Shown: positions 9,141-18,152, counted from the first letter of the stretch. The stretch is DNA of 64,000 nucleotides from Methyloversatilis sp. (GCF_030696805.1 NZ_JAUYRO010000041.1:62001-126000), one strand, 5' to 3'. The notes: generated by a model from the letters alone, not told the origin. Numbers and translations are program-made.

Positions 9141-9473
9141 CGCACCGACTTTACCGTGCAGCGGCGCGCGCTGAAGGTTTCTCATGAACGGATCGCCTTG
9201 ACGGAAGGGAGGTGCTTCTGTCGAATACAAAGTCTGCTTGAAGGCAAGCTTGGAAGCGGCGGAGCAGAGAAGGTGATGTGAAATGTGAGGCCTGACCCCA
9301 AGGGCACGCGTGAGGCTTGGCCACCGCTCTGTCTTCATGTGTAAGGTGAAAAATCATTGGCCATGAACACACCGAGATGTCAATGCCCCTTTTGGGGGAA
9401 TGACCAACAGCCTACTCTCTTGATAACCTGAATTTGCATCGATCTTGATGCATTTGATTTCCAAGGGATTCCA
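9141..9473. other. Divergent intergenic region between EamA operon and outer-membrane protein
   Basis: 333 bp, AT-richer towards the right. It contains CCCCTTTTGGGG at about 9385-9396 and a perfect inverted repeat TGCATC-N6-GATGCA at 9435-9452, 21 nt before the omp start. No gene is seen. Confidence 0.5.
9435..9452. promoter_or_regulatory. Inverted repeat upstream of outer-membrane protein gene
   Basis: TGCATC and GATGCA arms flank a 6-nt spacer, close to the AAGGG ribosome site of the next gene. It may be an operator or a leader hairpin affecting initiation. Seen directly; the function is inferred. Confidence 0.4.
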
Positions 9474-10127
9474 GTGAAAAAAATATCTACTCTCGCGCTT
9501 GCTTGCTTGGCCGCTTTTGCAGCAAATGCTCAAACCGCCGCGTCATCCAACCAGCAAGGCGCTTTCGCCGAGGCTTCGGTTGGCACGACTACGTTCAAGT
9601 TCGATGCGCCCGCGGGCTTTAGCAAGAAAGACAATGACAGCAGTTTTAGCCTGGTTGGTGGTTATATGTTTAACCCGAACATCGGAGTGGAGGCTGGCTA
9701 CCTGGATATGGGCAAGGCTTCGATCTCAGCAAGCGGATCGGGTTCGGGCACCTTGTACGGCAAGTCCCTGACGTATAACGGAACTCTTGGTGTCGAGGCT
9801 AAGGCAACCGGATTTTTGGTTGGCGTTAGGGGCGTACTCCCCGTATCGGAGCAATTTAGTGTCAGCGCCCGCGCAGGCCTTCTGAACTGGACCACCGACG
9901 CTACGGCCAAGGTCTCGGGCACGGGAACCTATGACGGCACGGCCTTCTCCGCGTCTGCATCAGCCAAAAAGAGCTACAGCGGCACGGACGCGTATGTCGG
10001 CATCCGTGGCAGCTACTCGTTCACCAAGCAAATCTCTGCTGGTATCGGGTACACACAATACCGCTTGGGTGGTGATGTCAGCACCGACGCGAGCAACGTC
10101 GACATCAACGTCGCATATCGCTTTTAA
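9474..10127 (+). CDS. Outer-membrane beta-barrel protein (OmpA-like/porin-family small barrel)
   Basis: 217 residues from a GTG start preceded by AAGGGATTCCA. Signal peptide of 19 residues ending ANA, then alternating amphipathic strands rich in Gly, Ser and Thr (GGYMFNPNIGVEAGYLDMG; VGVRGVLPVS), ending DINVAYRF with the C-terminal Phe typical of barrels recognised by BamA. The size fits an eight-strand barrel. There is no peptidoglycan-binding OmpA C-domain. Lower GC than its neighbours. Followed by a strong terminator, so probably monocistronic. Confidence 0.88.
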   Translation: MKKISTLALACLAAFAANAQTAASSNQQGAFAEASVGTTTFKFDAPAGFSKKDNDSSFSLVGGYMFNPNIGVEAGYLDMGKASISASGSGSGTLYGKSLTYNGTLGVEAKATGFLVGVRGVLPVSEQFSVSARAGLLNWTTDATAKVSGTGTYDGTAFSASASAKKSYSGTDAYVGIRGSYSFTKQISAGIGYTQYRLGGDVSTDASNVDINVAYRF

Positions 10128-10151
10128 GCTTTCACTCCAAGGGTAGAAATT

Positions 10152-10173
10152 GGGCCCTTCGGGGCCCTTTTTT
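10152..10173 (+). terminator. Rho-independent terminator after outer-membrane protein gene
   Basis: Stem GGGCCC, loop TTCG, stem GGGGCCC, then a run of six T. A UUCG tetraloop on a GC stem is a classic strong terminator. Confidence 0.9.
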
Positions 10174-10207
10174 ATAGCTGTCTTTGGTTGGATAACAGGA
10201 TGACTGA

Positions 10208-10441
10208 TCACTCATCGCCCGGAGTCGCTGGCACATCAGGGGCCAGGCGCATGAACCGGTCAAAATCGCTGCGGTTTGCCTTTGTCGCTTCGGACTTCAG
10301 ATAGTCCAGTGTCATCACCGAAGCCATCTTTTCTGACACGGCAGCGGCAATGAACTGGTTCACCGAGATGTCGTCGCGCTCGGCCAGTTCGCGCACCTTC
10401 TGATGCACGGAGTTGGGAAGTCGGACAGTCAATGCGGTCAT
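10208..10441 (-). CDS. Ribbon-helix-helix antitoxin (HicB/CopG-like)
   Basis: 77 residues. The N-terminus MTALTVRLPNSVHQKVRELAE followed by SVNQFIAAAV is the RHH DNA-binding fold. The C-terminal tail (ANRSDFDRFMRLAPDVP) is suited to toxin binding. It overlaps the upstream PIN toxin gene by 4 nt. It is expected to neutralise the toxin and repress the shared promoter. Here the toxin gene comes first, the reverse of the common antitoxin-first order. Confidence 0.83.
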   Translation of the reverse strand: MTALTVRLPNSVHQKVRELAERDDISVNQFIAAAVSEKMASVMTLDYLKSEATKANRSDFDRFMRLAPDVPATPGDE

Positions 10442-10863
10442 GATGATTTACTCCTCAGCAATGTCAAAAATTCTCCCGGCGTGATGGCTCTCACCTTCAG
10501 CTCCGGGGCGCGCTTGAAGTCTTTCACGTTGTGCGTCACGATGTACTGGCTGCCGGAAGCCACCGCGCACTCCAGAACCATGTCGTCATCGGGATCGCGC
10601 AAGAACGGTCGCCACAGGAAATGCACATCCTGCAGGTGCGCAATCGAAGCCAGGTAGCGCAGGAAACCAACAGCCAGTTCGGCATTGGCTCCGGGTGGCC
10701 AGTGCTCCTCCCGGGTCAGGACGGATTGCCACTCCGTGTAAAGCGCAACCGTCAGCGCAATCTCAAACTGACTGCTCGGCAGCATCGACAACAGGCGAAA
10801 GCTCGCCCCATGGCGGGAACGGGCAGCAGCCACCAAGACGGATGTATCCAGAATGACTCTCAA
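10438..10863 (-). CDS. PIN domain toxin (putative toxin-antitoxin system toxin component, PIN family)
   Basis: 141 residues starting MRVILDTSVLVAA. Conserved acidic residues of the PIN ribonuclease fold are visible: Asp6, Glu44, an Asp cluster at 90-94 (DPDDD) and Asp115 in THNVKDF. Likely a Mg-dependent endoribonuclease; the target RNA is unknown. The family resembles the COG1569 PIN group more than VapC. Paired with the RHH antitoxin downstream. A good sigma-70 promoter lies 42 nt upstream. Confidence 0.88.
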   Translation of the reverse strand: MRVILDTSVLVAAARSRHGASFRLLSMLPSSQFEIALTVALYTEWQSVLTREEHWPPGANAELAVGFLRYLASIAHLQDVHFLWRPFLRDPDDDMVLECAVASGSQYIVTHNVKDFKRAPELKVRAITPGEFLTLLRSKSS

Positions 10864-10904
10864 AGTGCGTAGGCCGGTAATAGTGGTTGCGCCAGTGATA
10901 CCAA

Positions 10905-10932
10905 ATTATATCCCTCCCCTTGGGTCACGCAA
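10905..10932 (-). promoter_or_regulatory. Sigma-70 promoter of the toxin-antitoxin pair
   Basis: Read on the minus strand: TTGCGT, 16-nt spacer, perfect TATAAT. It lies 42 nt before the toxin start codon. Confidence 0.6.
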
Positions 10933-11031
10933 GTCGCAAAAGGCGCTGTATCCAATCGACGTGTCAGCCCTACCCGCAGTCTGCGGCAGCTCTCAGACGG
11001 CCAGCAGACAACCCCGAATTCCTGTGGTAAC

Positions 11032-12180
11032 TCAGGCCGGCAGGGCGCCCAGCGTGCGCAGCAGGGCGCGGTTCACGTCTTCGGGGGCGTAGCCATAGCT
11101 CTCGGTGAGCAGGCGCGTGGTGCGGGTATCTGCCAGTTCGAGCGCGCGCGCCAGCTGCAGGGCCGGGTGGTAGGGGCCGCTGTGCTCCAGCAGGGCCTGC
11201 AGGATGCGCTGCGACAGGGGCAGCCGCTGGAGCGCCGTGGCCAGTGGCTCGCCCAGCAGGCGGTCGAGCTGCGAGAACAGGCCGCACAGATGGACTTCGC
11301 GGCGCAGGTCTTCCTCGTCGCCGGCGTCGAGCAGGTGCTCCAGCAGGCGGGCGCGGATGACCATGCCCAGGCGCACGGGCAGCAGGGCGGGCTCGCTGGC
11401 GGCTTGCGGCAGCTGGGCCAGCAGCCAGGCCTGCACGTGCTGCAGGCCCCAGACCTGCAGGCCGCGCTGCAGGGTGTCGATCTCCCCGCGCAGCTGAGGC
11501 GCCGTGGTGTTGACGTGCTGCAGGAAGCGGTAGGCCAGCACCGGGTCGGCGCAGAGCAGGGTCTCGATGCGGTCCAGGTCGGCGTCGTCGTCGATGGCGC
11601 GTACCACGCGGCTGATGGCCGTGCGGTCGGGCTGCCGGGCCTGGGCGGGCAGGCTGTGCAGCACATCCTCGACGGGCCAGCCGGCAAGGGCCCAGGCGGC
11701 GTGCTGGTCGAGTGCGGCGTCGGTTTGCGTCCGGTGGCCGCTGCCCAGCACGATCTGCCCCGGGAACAGGGCTGCCTGCGCGGTGTCCGTGAGGTACACG
11801 CTTGGGCGCTGGGTCGTCGGTGTGGCAGGGGCGGGCAGGCGGCCCGGCCAGAGCAGGGGCAGGCCGCGTGCCTGCGCCTGCTGCGCGCGCGGGCGCAGCA
11901 CTGCGTCGGTTTGCACCTCGGGCGGCAGCACCAGCCAGGGCCCGTCGGCGCGGCCGTGCGCCAGCAGGTCGAGCAGCAGCAGGGGATGGCCCACACGCAG
12001 CAGCAGCTGGGGCGCACGCGTTGGCCAGAGTTCGGCCAGCGTGGCCAGCAGGTGGCGGGCATCGATGCCACCGGTCTCGGGCAGGGGGTCGGCGTGCAGC
12101 TCGACCGCGGCGATCTCGCGCCGGCGGTTCCAGAGCAGGCGGTAGCCGAGGGTGAGCTGGTCCAGGACGGAGTCGCTCAT
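11032..12180 (-). CDS. HDOD domain protein with degenerate EAL-like N-terminal half
   Basis: 382 residues. The first ~190 (start LDQLTLGYRLLWNRRREIAAVEL) look like a shrunken EAL-type region without catalytic residues. The second half (AISRVVRAIDDDADLDRIETLLCADPVLAYRFLQHVN) is an HDOD domain, as in YuxH-type proteins. HDOD proteins are non-enzymatic signalling partners, often in motility and c-di-GMP control. It lies 38 nt after flgL on the same strand and is probably the last gene of the flgB-L transcript. Confidence 0.82.
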   Translation of the reverse strand: MSDSVLDQLTLGYRLLWNRRREIAAVELHADPLPETGGIDARHLLATLAELWPTRAPQLLLRVGHPLLLLDLLAHGRADGPWLVLPPEVQTDAVLRPRAQQAQARGLPLLWPGRLPAPATPTTQRPSVYLTDTAQAALFPGQIVLGSGHRTQTDAALDQHAAWALAGWPVEDVLHSLPAQARQPDRTAISRVVRAIDDDADLDRIETLLCADPVLAYRFLQHVNTTAPQLRGEIDTLQRGLQVWGLQHVQAWLLAQLPQAASEPALLPVRLGMVIRARLLEHLLDAGDEEDLRREVHLCGLFSQLDRLLGEPLATALQRLPLSQRILQALLEHSGPYHPALQLARALELADTRTTRLLTESYGYAPEDVNRALLRTLGALPA

Positions 12181-12218
12181 GCTGTGCCTTGCAGGAAGTG
12201 GGAAAGGGCGTGGGCGCG

Positions 12219-13421
12219 TCAGCCCAGGTAGTTGAACAGCGACAGGCGCTGGATCTGGGCGTAGGTCTGCAGGGCCGCGTCGTAGCCGGTCTGCTGGTTC
12301 TGGAACTCGGAGATGCCCTTGATCATGTCGATGTCTTCGGCGCGCGAACGATCGGCCTGCAACTGGATGGTCTTGTCCTCCTGGTTGCCGTCGATGATGT
12401 CGGCGCGCTTGAGCAGCTCGCCCGCGACGCCGCGGGCCGACTGGATGCGGTCCATGCCGCTGTCGATCTGCGCCAGCGACAGCGATGTGCTCTGCGCCAG
12501 CAGATGGCCGTTGGACTTCTTGTCGATGCCGGCGATGGCTGCGTCCATCACGGCAAAGAGGTCGCTGCGCGTGCTGGGGGCGATCGCCACGGTGTCGCCG
12601 TTGACGGGCACGCCGCGCGCGATGAAGGACAGGCCGTCGAACTGGATGTCCTGTCCGTCCACATAGGGCCGGGCCGCCGGCAGCACCGGGGTTGAGGTGG
12701 TGGTGTTGAGCACATCGTAGGTGGTCACCGGTGGCGTGGTCGCCGTCACGGTGAAGGTGATGGTGTAGTTGTCGCCCGTCAGCGCGCTGGGGTTGAGAAT
12801 CTGGCCGACGTCGGTCCAGAGCTGACCGGTGTTGGCACCTCCCAGGCTGAGGTTGAAGACCCCGTTGCCGGTGGGCACGTTCATCCAGACGGCCTGGCCG
12901 TCCAGGGCCGAGGGGATGCCCACCGTGGTGCTGGCGCGCTGGCCGGGAATGCCGTTGAAGGTCACGCCGCTGGTCACGTCGGTGAAGGGGTTGCTGGCGC
13001 TGCCCAGGCCGCCGAACAGCGGGACGCCATTGCTGTCCTGTTTGTTGGCGTAGGTGAAGATCTGGTCGCGCAGGCTGCGCATTTCCTGGGCAATGCTGCT
13101 GCGGTTGACTGAGGTGAGGGCCCCGTCGCCGGCGTTGATGACCAGCTCGCGAAAGCGTTGCAGCAGGTCCAGGCCGTCGCCCAGGGTGGCCTCGGCCGCG
13201 GACATGGAGTTGCGCTGCAGGTTCAGGGCGCGCTGCTCGACATCGACGCGGGTCAGGCGCGTCATGGCGCGCTCGGCCTGCGCGGCGCCGGTGGGGTCGT
13301 CGCTGGGGCGCACGACCTTCTTGCCGGCGGACAGCTTGTCCTGCAGGTCGGCCAGGCCGGCCTGGCGGCTGGTCAGGTTGGAGCGTGCGAGGTCGTAGGT
13401 GTTGGCGGTGCCGAGTCTCAT
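12219..13421 (-). CDS. flgL: Flagellar hook-associated protein 3 FlgL
   Basis: 400 residues. MRLGTANTYDLARSNLTSRQAGLADLQDKLSAGKKV is the flagellin-like N-terminal coiled coil, and the C-terminus (IKGISEFQNQQTGYDAALQTYAQIQ...LFNYLG) pairs with it. The central region is variable. HAP3 forms the second hook-filament junction ring and is secreted with help from FlgN. Gene order after flgK is standard. Confidence 0.96.
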   Translation of the reverse strand: MRLGTANTYDLARSNLTSRQAGLADLQDKLSAGKKVVRPSDDPTGAAQAERAMTRLTRVDVEQRALNLQRNSMSAAEATLGDGLDLLQRFRELVINAGDGALTSVNRSSIAQEMRSLRDQIFTYANKQDSNGVPLFGGLGSASNPFTDVTSGVTFNGIPGQRASTTVGIPSALDGQAVWMNVPTGNGVFNLSLGGANTGQLWTDVGQILNPSALTGDNYTITFTVTATTPPVTTYDVLNTTTSTPVLPAARPYVDGQDIQFDGLSFIARGVPVNGDTVAIAPSTRSDLFAVMDAAIAGIDKKSNGHLLAQSTSLSLAQIDSGMDRIQSARGVAGELLKRADIIDGNQEDKTIQLQADRSRAEDIDMIKGISEFQNQQTGYDAALQTYAQIQRLSLFNYLG

Positions 13422-13446
13422 GCTTCAGTCCTTCCGGCGCTCATCT

Positions 13447-15399
13447 TCAGCGGCCCAGATTCTGGATCAGGGTGTCAAACAGGTTCTGCGCGACCTGCAT
13501 CATCTTGCCCGCGGCCTGGTAGGCCTGCTGGTACTGGATCATGCGTGCGGCCTCTTCGTCGAGATTGACGCCGGATACCGCCGTGCGGTCCTTCTCGAGG
13601 TTGGTGGCGATGTTGGTGGATACCTTGGCGGCCGACTGGGCGCTCTGCACGCGGGTGCCGATCAGCGCAATCGCGCTGGCATAGCCGTCGGTCAGCGGGC
13701 CGCCGTCGAACAGGGCGAGGTCACGCAGATTGAGCATGGCCTCGGCGTTGCTGGCGTTGATCTGCGGGTAGAGATTGGGGCCGACGGCAAAGGTGTCGCC
13801 AGCCTGCGGCACGCCCTTGAGCGTGAGCGACCAACCGCTGTTGGCCGGCGGGAGCGGCACCGTGGTCCGGTCATCGTAGTCGATGGCCTGGCCCGGCACG
13901 TAGGTGTAGCTAACCGAGTTTGCCGGCACATCGTCGGAGCGGGTGAAGTTGCCCGCGCCGGTGAAGGTCAGCGTCACCGTGGCGGGCGTCGGTACCGTGC
14001 GCACAGCCAGGTTCTGAACCGTCAGGGTCCCGGCGTTGGCGATGCCGGCGCTGGCGCCGGCCGGGCTGGCCATGGCCAGGCCCTTGGGCGAGGCAAAGGC
14101 GGTGGTGATGCTGTTGGCGGCGGTGCTGAAGGGCTTGAGCACGAAACGGTCGCCGGCGTTGGCGGCACCGCCACCGAGCGTGATATTCAGACCATCGATG
14201 GCTACCACCTGAGTCGCTGGCAAGGCTGGAAACGTGAAGGCGGTCTGCACGCCGTCGGCCAGGCGCGTGATGGTGCCGGCCGTCGCGCCGCTGAAGTTGA
14301 GTTCGTAGTCGGAGGCGACGAAGGCGGGCGCACCGCTCGGATTCGTCTGTACGGCCAGGGCGAGCGTGGCGGTGCCCGTGTTGTCGGTGGATGGGAAGCC
14401 GCCGGGCAGGGCCGCCAGATTGAAGAGCGCCGTGCCGGCATTGCCGTTGAGATCCAGTCCCAGGGTCTGCTGCTCGTTCATCTTGGTACCGATGGCCAAT
14501 GCCATGCGGCCCAGCAGGTTGCCGGCCTCCACCAGGTCATTGTTCTGGAAACGCAGCAGGCCGCTGATCTCGCCACCGCCCAGCATCGATTCGTCCAGCG
14601 TGTTCGTGGTGCCGGCAATGGTGATGGCCAGCTTGGCCTTGGAGGGGTTGTTGAAGTCGTCGTTGACGATGGACACCTTCGATACGGTGGTGCCCAGCAC
14701 GAGCGGCTGGCTGCTGGCAATGAACACGCCGACCGTACCGTCGTCGGCCCGGATGTTGGTGGTCTGGACGTATTTGTTCAGATCCCGGATGAGCTGGTCG
14801 CGCTGGTCGAGCAGGTCGTTGGGGCTCTGGCCGGTGCCCAGGGCGCGTGCAATCTCCCCGTTGGCCTTGGCGATCTGGTTGGCGAGGCTGTTGATGGCGA
14901 TCGCGTCGGTCTTGAGCTGCTCCAGGGTTCCGATCTTGAGCTGGTTGATCTGGGTCTCGAGATCGCGGAAGCGGGACGCCACCTCATCGGCGCGGGTCAG
15001 CACGACCGAACGCGCCGTCAGGTCGGTCGGTGCGCTGACGATGTCCGAAAACGCATTGAGCATGTCGCTGACCGAGGCGCCCAGGCCGTTGGTGCCGGTC
15101 TGGAACAGGTCCTCCAGCTGGGTCAGCTTGTCCAGACGCGTCGCGTCGCCCGATTCGATGGATTGCGCAATCGCAGCCTGTCGGGTCAGGAAGTCGCTGT
15201 AGGTGCGCGTGACGGTCAGTACTTCCACACCCTTGCCGAAATAGCCGCTGCCGGTGAACTGGCCCGGGACGTTCTGCAGCACCGCGCTCTGGCGCGAGTA
15301 GCCCGGGGTGTTGACGTTGGCAATGTTGTTGCTGACGGTCTGCAGGGAGGCCTGGTTGGCCTGCAGTGCGAGCACGCCGATGTTCAGAATACTGCTCAT
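13447..15399 (-). CDS. flgK: Flagellar hook-associated protein 1 FlgK
   Basis: 650 residues. N-terminal rod/hook signature (LQTVSNNIANVNTPGYSRQ) and C-terminal GVNLDEEAARMIQYQQAYQAAGKMMQVAQ, with a long Thr/Ala-rich middle. It is the first hook-filament junction protein and FlgN is its chaperone. The length is normal for beta-proteobacteria. It lies between flgJ (11 nt) and flgL (25 nt) with no separate sigma-28 site visible. Confidence 0.97.
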   Translation of the reverse strand: MSSILNIGVLALQANQASLQTVSNNIANVNTPGYSRQSAVLQNVPGQFTGSGYFGKGVEVLTVTRTYSDFLTRQAAIAQSIESGDATRLDKLTQLEDLFQTGTNGLGASVSDMLNAFSDIVSAPTDLTARSVVLTRADEVASRFRDLETQINQLKIGTLEQLKTDAIAINSLANQIAKANGEIARALGTGQSPNDLLDQRDQLIRDLNKYVQTTNIRADDGTVGVFIASSQPLVLGTTVSKVSIVNDDFNNPSKAKLAITIAGTTNTLDESMLGGGEISGLLRFQNNDLVEAGNLLGRMALAIGTKMNEQQTLGLDLNGNAGTALFNLAALPGGFPSTDNTGTATLALAVQTNPSGAPAFVASDYELNFSGATAGTITRLADGVQTAFTFPALPATQVVAIDGLNITLGGGAANAGDRFVLKPFSTAANSITTAFASPKGLAMASPAGASAGIANAGTLTVQNLAVRTVPTPATVTLTFTGAGNFTRSDDVPANSVSYTYVPGQAIDYDDRTTVPLPPANSGWSLTLKGVPQAGDTFAVGPNLYPQINASNAEAMLNLRDLALFDGGPLTDGYASAIALIGTRVQSAQSAAKVSTNIATNLEKDRTAVSGVNLDEEAARMIQYQQAYQAAGKMMQVAQNLFDTLIQNLGR

Positions 15400-15410
15400 G
15401 GCGGCTGACC

Positions 15411-16271
15411 TCAGCTTTGTGCACGCTGCACTTGCAGCGTGGTGTTGATGGCGCGGCTTAGCTTGCTCGCGTAGTCGGGGTCGGTGGCGTAGCCGGCGTC
15501 CTGCAGGCCCTCGGACCAGCCCTGCACCGAGCCGGTCTGCTGGCGGGCCTGTGCATAACGCGGGCTGTTCGAGATCAGTTGGGCGAAGTCGCGAAAGGAC
15601 TCGGCGTGCGAGTCGTAGGCGCGAAAGCGTGCCAGGGTCTTTTGCGGCTGACCGTCGACGTATTCCGTCGTGGTGACCTCGGCGACCTTGCCCTTCCAGC
15701 CGGCACCGGCCTTGATGCCGAAGAGGTTGTGCGAGGGGCTGCCGTCCTTCATGAGGATCTCGCGCCGGCCCCAGCCGCTTTCATGTCCGGCCTGGCCCAG
15801 CAGGTAGCTCGCGGGCAGGCCGCTGCTGCGCTGCACGTCCTGCGCGGCAGCGCCGTGCTGCTGCACGAAATCGCGTGCGGCCGCTGGTGCCGGCACCGTG
15901 GGGGCGGCAGCGGCTGGCGCCGTGCTCGCGTCGGGCTTGGCCTGGTCCTTCATGCTCATCTGCTGCATCAGCTGACGGGCGATCACTTCGGACAGTCCGC
16001 CGGGCTGGCCGGCCATCTGCACCGCGAACTGCTGGTCCAGCAGGTCGCTGCCCAGGTCGCTGCCGGGGTTGTCCAGCATGCCGCTTTTCATGCTGGCCGT
16101 GGCATCGCGCATGCTCTTGAGCAGCTCGCGCATGAAGAGCGCCTCGAACTGCTTGGCGGTTTCCTTGATGGCCTCGGGCGTGGCCTGGCCGGCCTGGAAC
16201 TTCAGGCGGTTCAGGCTGGCGCCATCGGCGGCCAGCGACTGCGACATGGGGTTGAGCGTGCCGGACTGCAT
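15411..16271 (-). CDS. flgJ: Flagellar rod assembly protein/peptidoglycan hydrolase FlgJ
   Basis: 286 residues in two domains: an N-terminal rod-scaffold part (ETAKQFEALFMRELLKSMRDA...) and, after an Ala/Pro linker near 110-130, a glucosaminidase-type domain with AGHESGWGRRE (catalytic-type Glu164), NLFGIK and a YATDPDYASKL tail. It opens the peptidoglycan layer for the growing rod in the periplasm. This is the dual-domain form of beta/gamma-proteobacteria. One nt separates it from flgI. Confidence 0.97.
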   Translation of the reverse strand: MQSGTLNPMSQSLAADGASLNRLKFQAGQATPEAIKETAKQFEALFMRELLKSMRDATASMKSGMLDNPGSDLGSDLLDQQFAVQMAGQPGGLSEVIARQLMQQMSMKDQAKPDASTAPAAAAPTVPAPAAARDFVQQHGAAAQDVQRSSGLPASYLLGQAGHESGWGRREILMKDGSPSHNLFGIKAGAGWKGKVAEVTTTEYVDGQPQKTLARFRAYDSHAESFRDFAQLISNSPRYAQARQQTGSVQGWSEGLQDAGYATDPDYASKLSRAINTTLQVQRAQS

Positions 16272-16272
16272 C

Positions 16273-17412
16273 TCAGATCACTTCGAGTTCGGCATTCAGG
16301 GCGCCGGCGGCCTTGATGGCCTGCAGGATGGCCAGCAGGTCCTGCGGCGTGGCGCCCAGGGCGTTGAGCGCACGCACCACGTCGACCAGCTTGGGGGCAT
16401 TGGGCAGCTGGATCAGCATGCCGGGCTCCTGGCGGACTTCGATGGTGGCCTGCTCGGTGACCACGGTCTGACCGCCCGACAGCGGGCCGGGCTGGCTGAT
16501 CACCGGCCTGGAGGTGATGCTGATGGAGAGATTGCCGTGGGCGATCGCACAGGGGCCCAGGGTGACCGCCTGGTTGAGCACGATGGAGCCGGTGCGCGAG
16601 TTGATCACCACCTTGGCCGCGGGCACCGAGGATTCCAGCGGCAGCTCTTCCATCTCGGCGATGAAGCTGATGCGGTCGTTCGCGTCGGTCGGGGCGCGCA
16701 CGTCCACCGTGCGGCCGTCCAGGGCGCGGGCCACGCCGTCACCGAAACGAGTGTTGATGGCCGCGGCCACCCGGCGCGCGGTCTGGAAGTCACTGGCCTC
16801 CAGGCCGAGCTTGAAGCTGGTGCCTTCGAGCAGCGGGGTGGGCACGGCGCGCTCGATCTGGGCGCCAGAGGGGATGCGGCCGGCGCTCAGGTGGTTGATC
16901 TGCACGCGGCTGCCGCCGGCGGAGGCGCCGGCACCGGCCACGACCAGGCTGCCCTGGGCCAGCGCGTAGACCTGGCCGTCGGCGCCGCGCAGCGGGGTGG
17001 AAATCAGGGTGCCGCCCTTGAGTGATTTGGCGTTGCCCAGCGAGGAGACGGTCACGTCCATGCTCTGGCCGGGGCGCGCGAAGGCGGGCAGCTGCGCCGT
17101 CACCAGCACGGCGGCCACGTTCTTGAGCTGCAGTCGCGTGGCCAGCTCCGGCGAGAGGGCGATGCCCATCTGCTGCAGGTAGTTGTTCAGCGTCTGCGTG
17201 GTGTAGGGCATCTGCGTCGTCTGGTCGCCGGTGCCGTCCAGGCCGATCACCAGGCCGAAGCCGGTCAGCTGGTTGCTGCGCACGCCTTCGATGGCGGCCA
17301 CTTCCTTGATGCGGCTGGCCAGCGCGGGTTGGGCGACGAGCAGGCACAGGCCCAGCAGCGCTGCGCCTTGGCGCAGGGCGGTGAACAGGGTACGGGGAAG
17401 GCCGGTGGTCAT
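16273..17412 (-). CDS. flgI: Flagellar P-ring protein FlgI
   Basis: 379 residues from the ATG at 17412, which places a signal peptide (hydrophobic core ALLGLCLLVAQPALA) at the N-terminus; a TTG 13 codons earlier is less likely. Family blocks: SRIKEVAAIEGVRSNQLTGFGLVIGLDGTGDQ and C-terminal LVDVVRALNALGATPQDLLAILQAIKAAGALNAELEVI. It is secreted to the periplasm and forms the ring around the rod in peptidoglycan. Confidence 0.97.
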   Translation of the reverse strand: MTTGLPRTLFTALRQGAALLGLCLLVAQPALASRIKEVAAIEGVRSNQLTGFGLVIGLDGTGDQTTQMPYTTQTLNNYLQQMGIALSPELATRLQLKNVAAVLVTAQLPAFARPGQSMDVTVSSLGNAKSLKGGTLISTPLRGADGQVYALAQGSLVVAGAGASAGGSRVQINHLSAGRIPSGAQIERAVPTPLLEGTSFKLGLEASDFQTARRVAAAINTRFGDGVARALDGRTVDVRAPTDANDRISFIAEMEELPLESSVPAAKVVINSRTGSIVLNQAVTLGPCAIAHGNLSISITSRPVISQPGPLSGGQTVVTEQATIEVRQEPGMLIQLPNAPKLVDVVRALNALGATPQDLLAILQAIKAAGALNAELEVI

Positions 17413-17474
17413 GATGAAAGGCTCAAGTTCTGGCGGGAAAAGTCGAAACAAGCGATAACTGATTCTGTAAGCGC

Positions 17475-18152
17475 TCAGAACGGTGAAATGTTGAAAAAGA
17501 ACCGGGTTAACCAGCCTACTGTTTGCGCTTCATGTTGCGGGCCACGGCCCTTGGACTCCACGCGCACATTGGCCACGGCGCTGGAGTTGACGATGCTGCC
17601 CGGCAGGATGGCCAGCGGATCCACCGTGCCGGTGAAACGCAGCACGTCCACGTTGTGGTTCAGCCCGATCTGTTTTTCCCCGGTGACGACCAGGTGCCCG
17701 TTGGGCAGCACCTCGGCCACGGTGGTGGTGATCGAGCCCGAGAAGGTGTTGGCCGCTTCGGTGCCGCCCTTGCCCGAGAAGTCGGCCTCGCTGGCCGCGC
17801 CGATGCGGAAGTTGTTCTCGGCGACGGTGCCGGGGAACTTCATGCCCGGTACGGCGGTGATGCTGCCGTCGATGCTGCTGCTTCGGTTGGCCGTGGAGCT
17901 GGACTTCTGGCTGGCCGTGACGTTCTCGACGATGCGCACCGTCAGCGTGTCGCCCACCTGGCGCGCGCGCCGGTCCTCGAAGCTGGGGCGGTAGCTGGCG
18001 TTCTGGAACAGGCTGCCGGTGGCCGGGCGTGTGGCAGGCTGCACGGCGGCCTGCGCCACGCGCGGCGCGGCGAAGTCCACATTGGCCGGCTTGGGCATGG
18101 AGGAGCAGCCTGCGAGCCAGAGCGCGCCGACCATGAGTGCGTAGTGTTTCAT
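17475..18152 (-). CDS. flgH: Flagellar L-ring lipoprotein FlgH
   Basis: 225 residues from ATG at 18152, overlapping the flgG stop as TGATG. Lipobox LAGC with the lipidated Cys16. Family blocks: RARQVGDTLTVRIVE, FSGKG, EVLPNGHLVVTGEKQIGLN, and a C-terminal EAQTVGWLTRFFFN. It forms the outer-membrane L ring. A much longer open frame upstream simply reads through flgG in the wrong frame. Confidence 0.96.
   Translation of the reverse strand: MKHYALMVGALWLAGCSSMPKPANVDFAAPRVAQAAVQPATRPATGSLFQNASYRPSFEDRRARQVGDTLTVRIVENVTASQKSSSTANRSSSIDGSITAVPGMKFPGTVAENNFRIGAASEADFSGKGGTEAANTFSGSITTTVAEVLPNGHLVVTGEKQIGLNHNVDVLRFTGTVDPLAILPGSIVNSSAVANVRVESKGRGPQHEAQTVGWLTRFFFNISPF

Noticed and set aside
13399-15408. 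Very long open frame antisense to flgK; similar ones lie antisense to flhF, flhA, the OGT-like gene/flagellin 1 and the GGDEF-EAL gene
   Set aside because: High GC makes stop codons rare in the opposite frames. The translations are compositionally odd (His/Gln/Gly-rich) with no family features, while the sense strands encode clear proteins.
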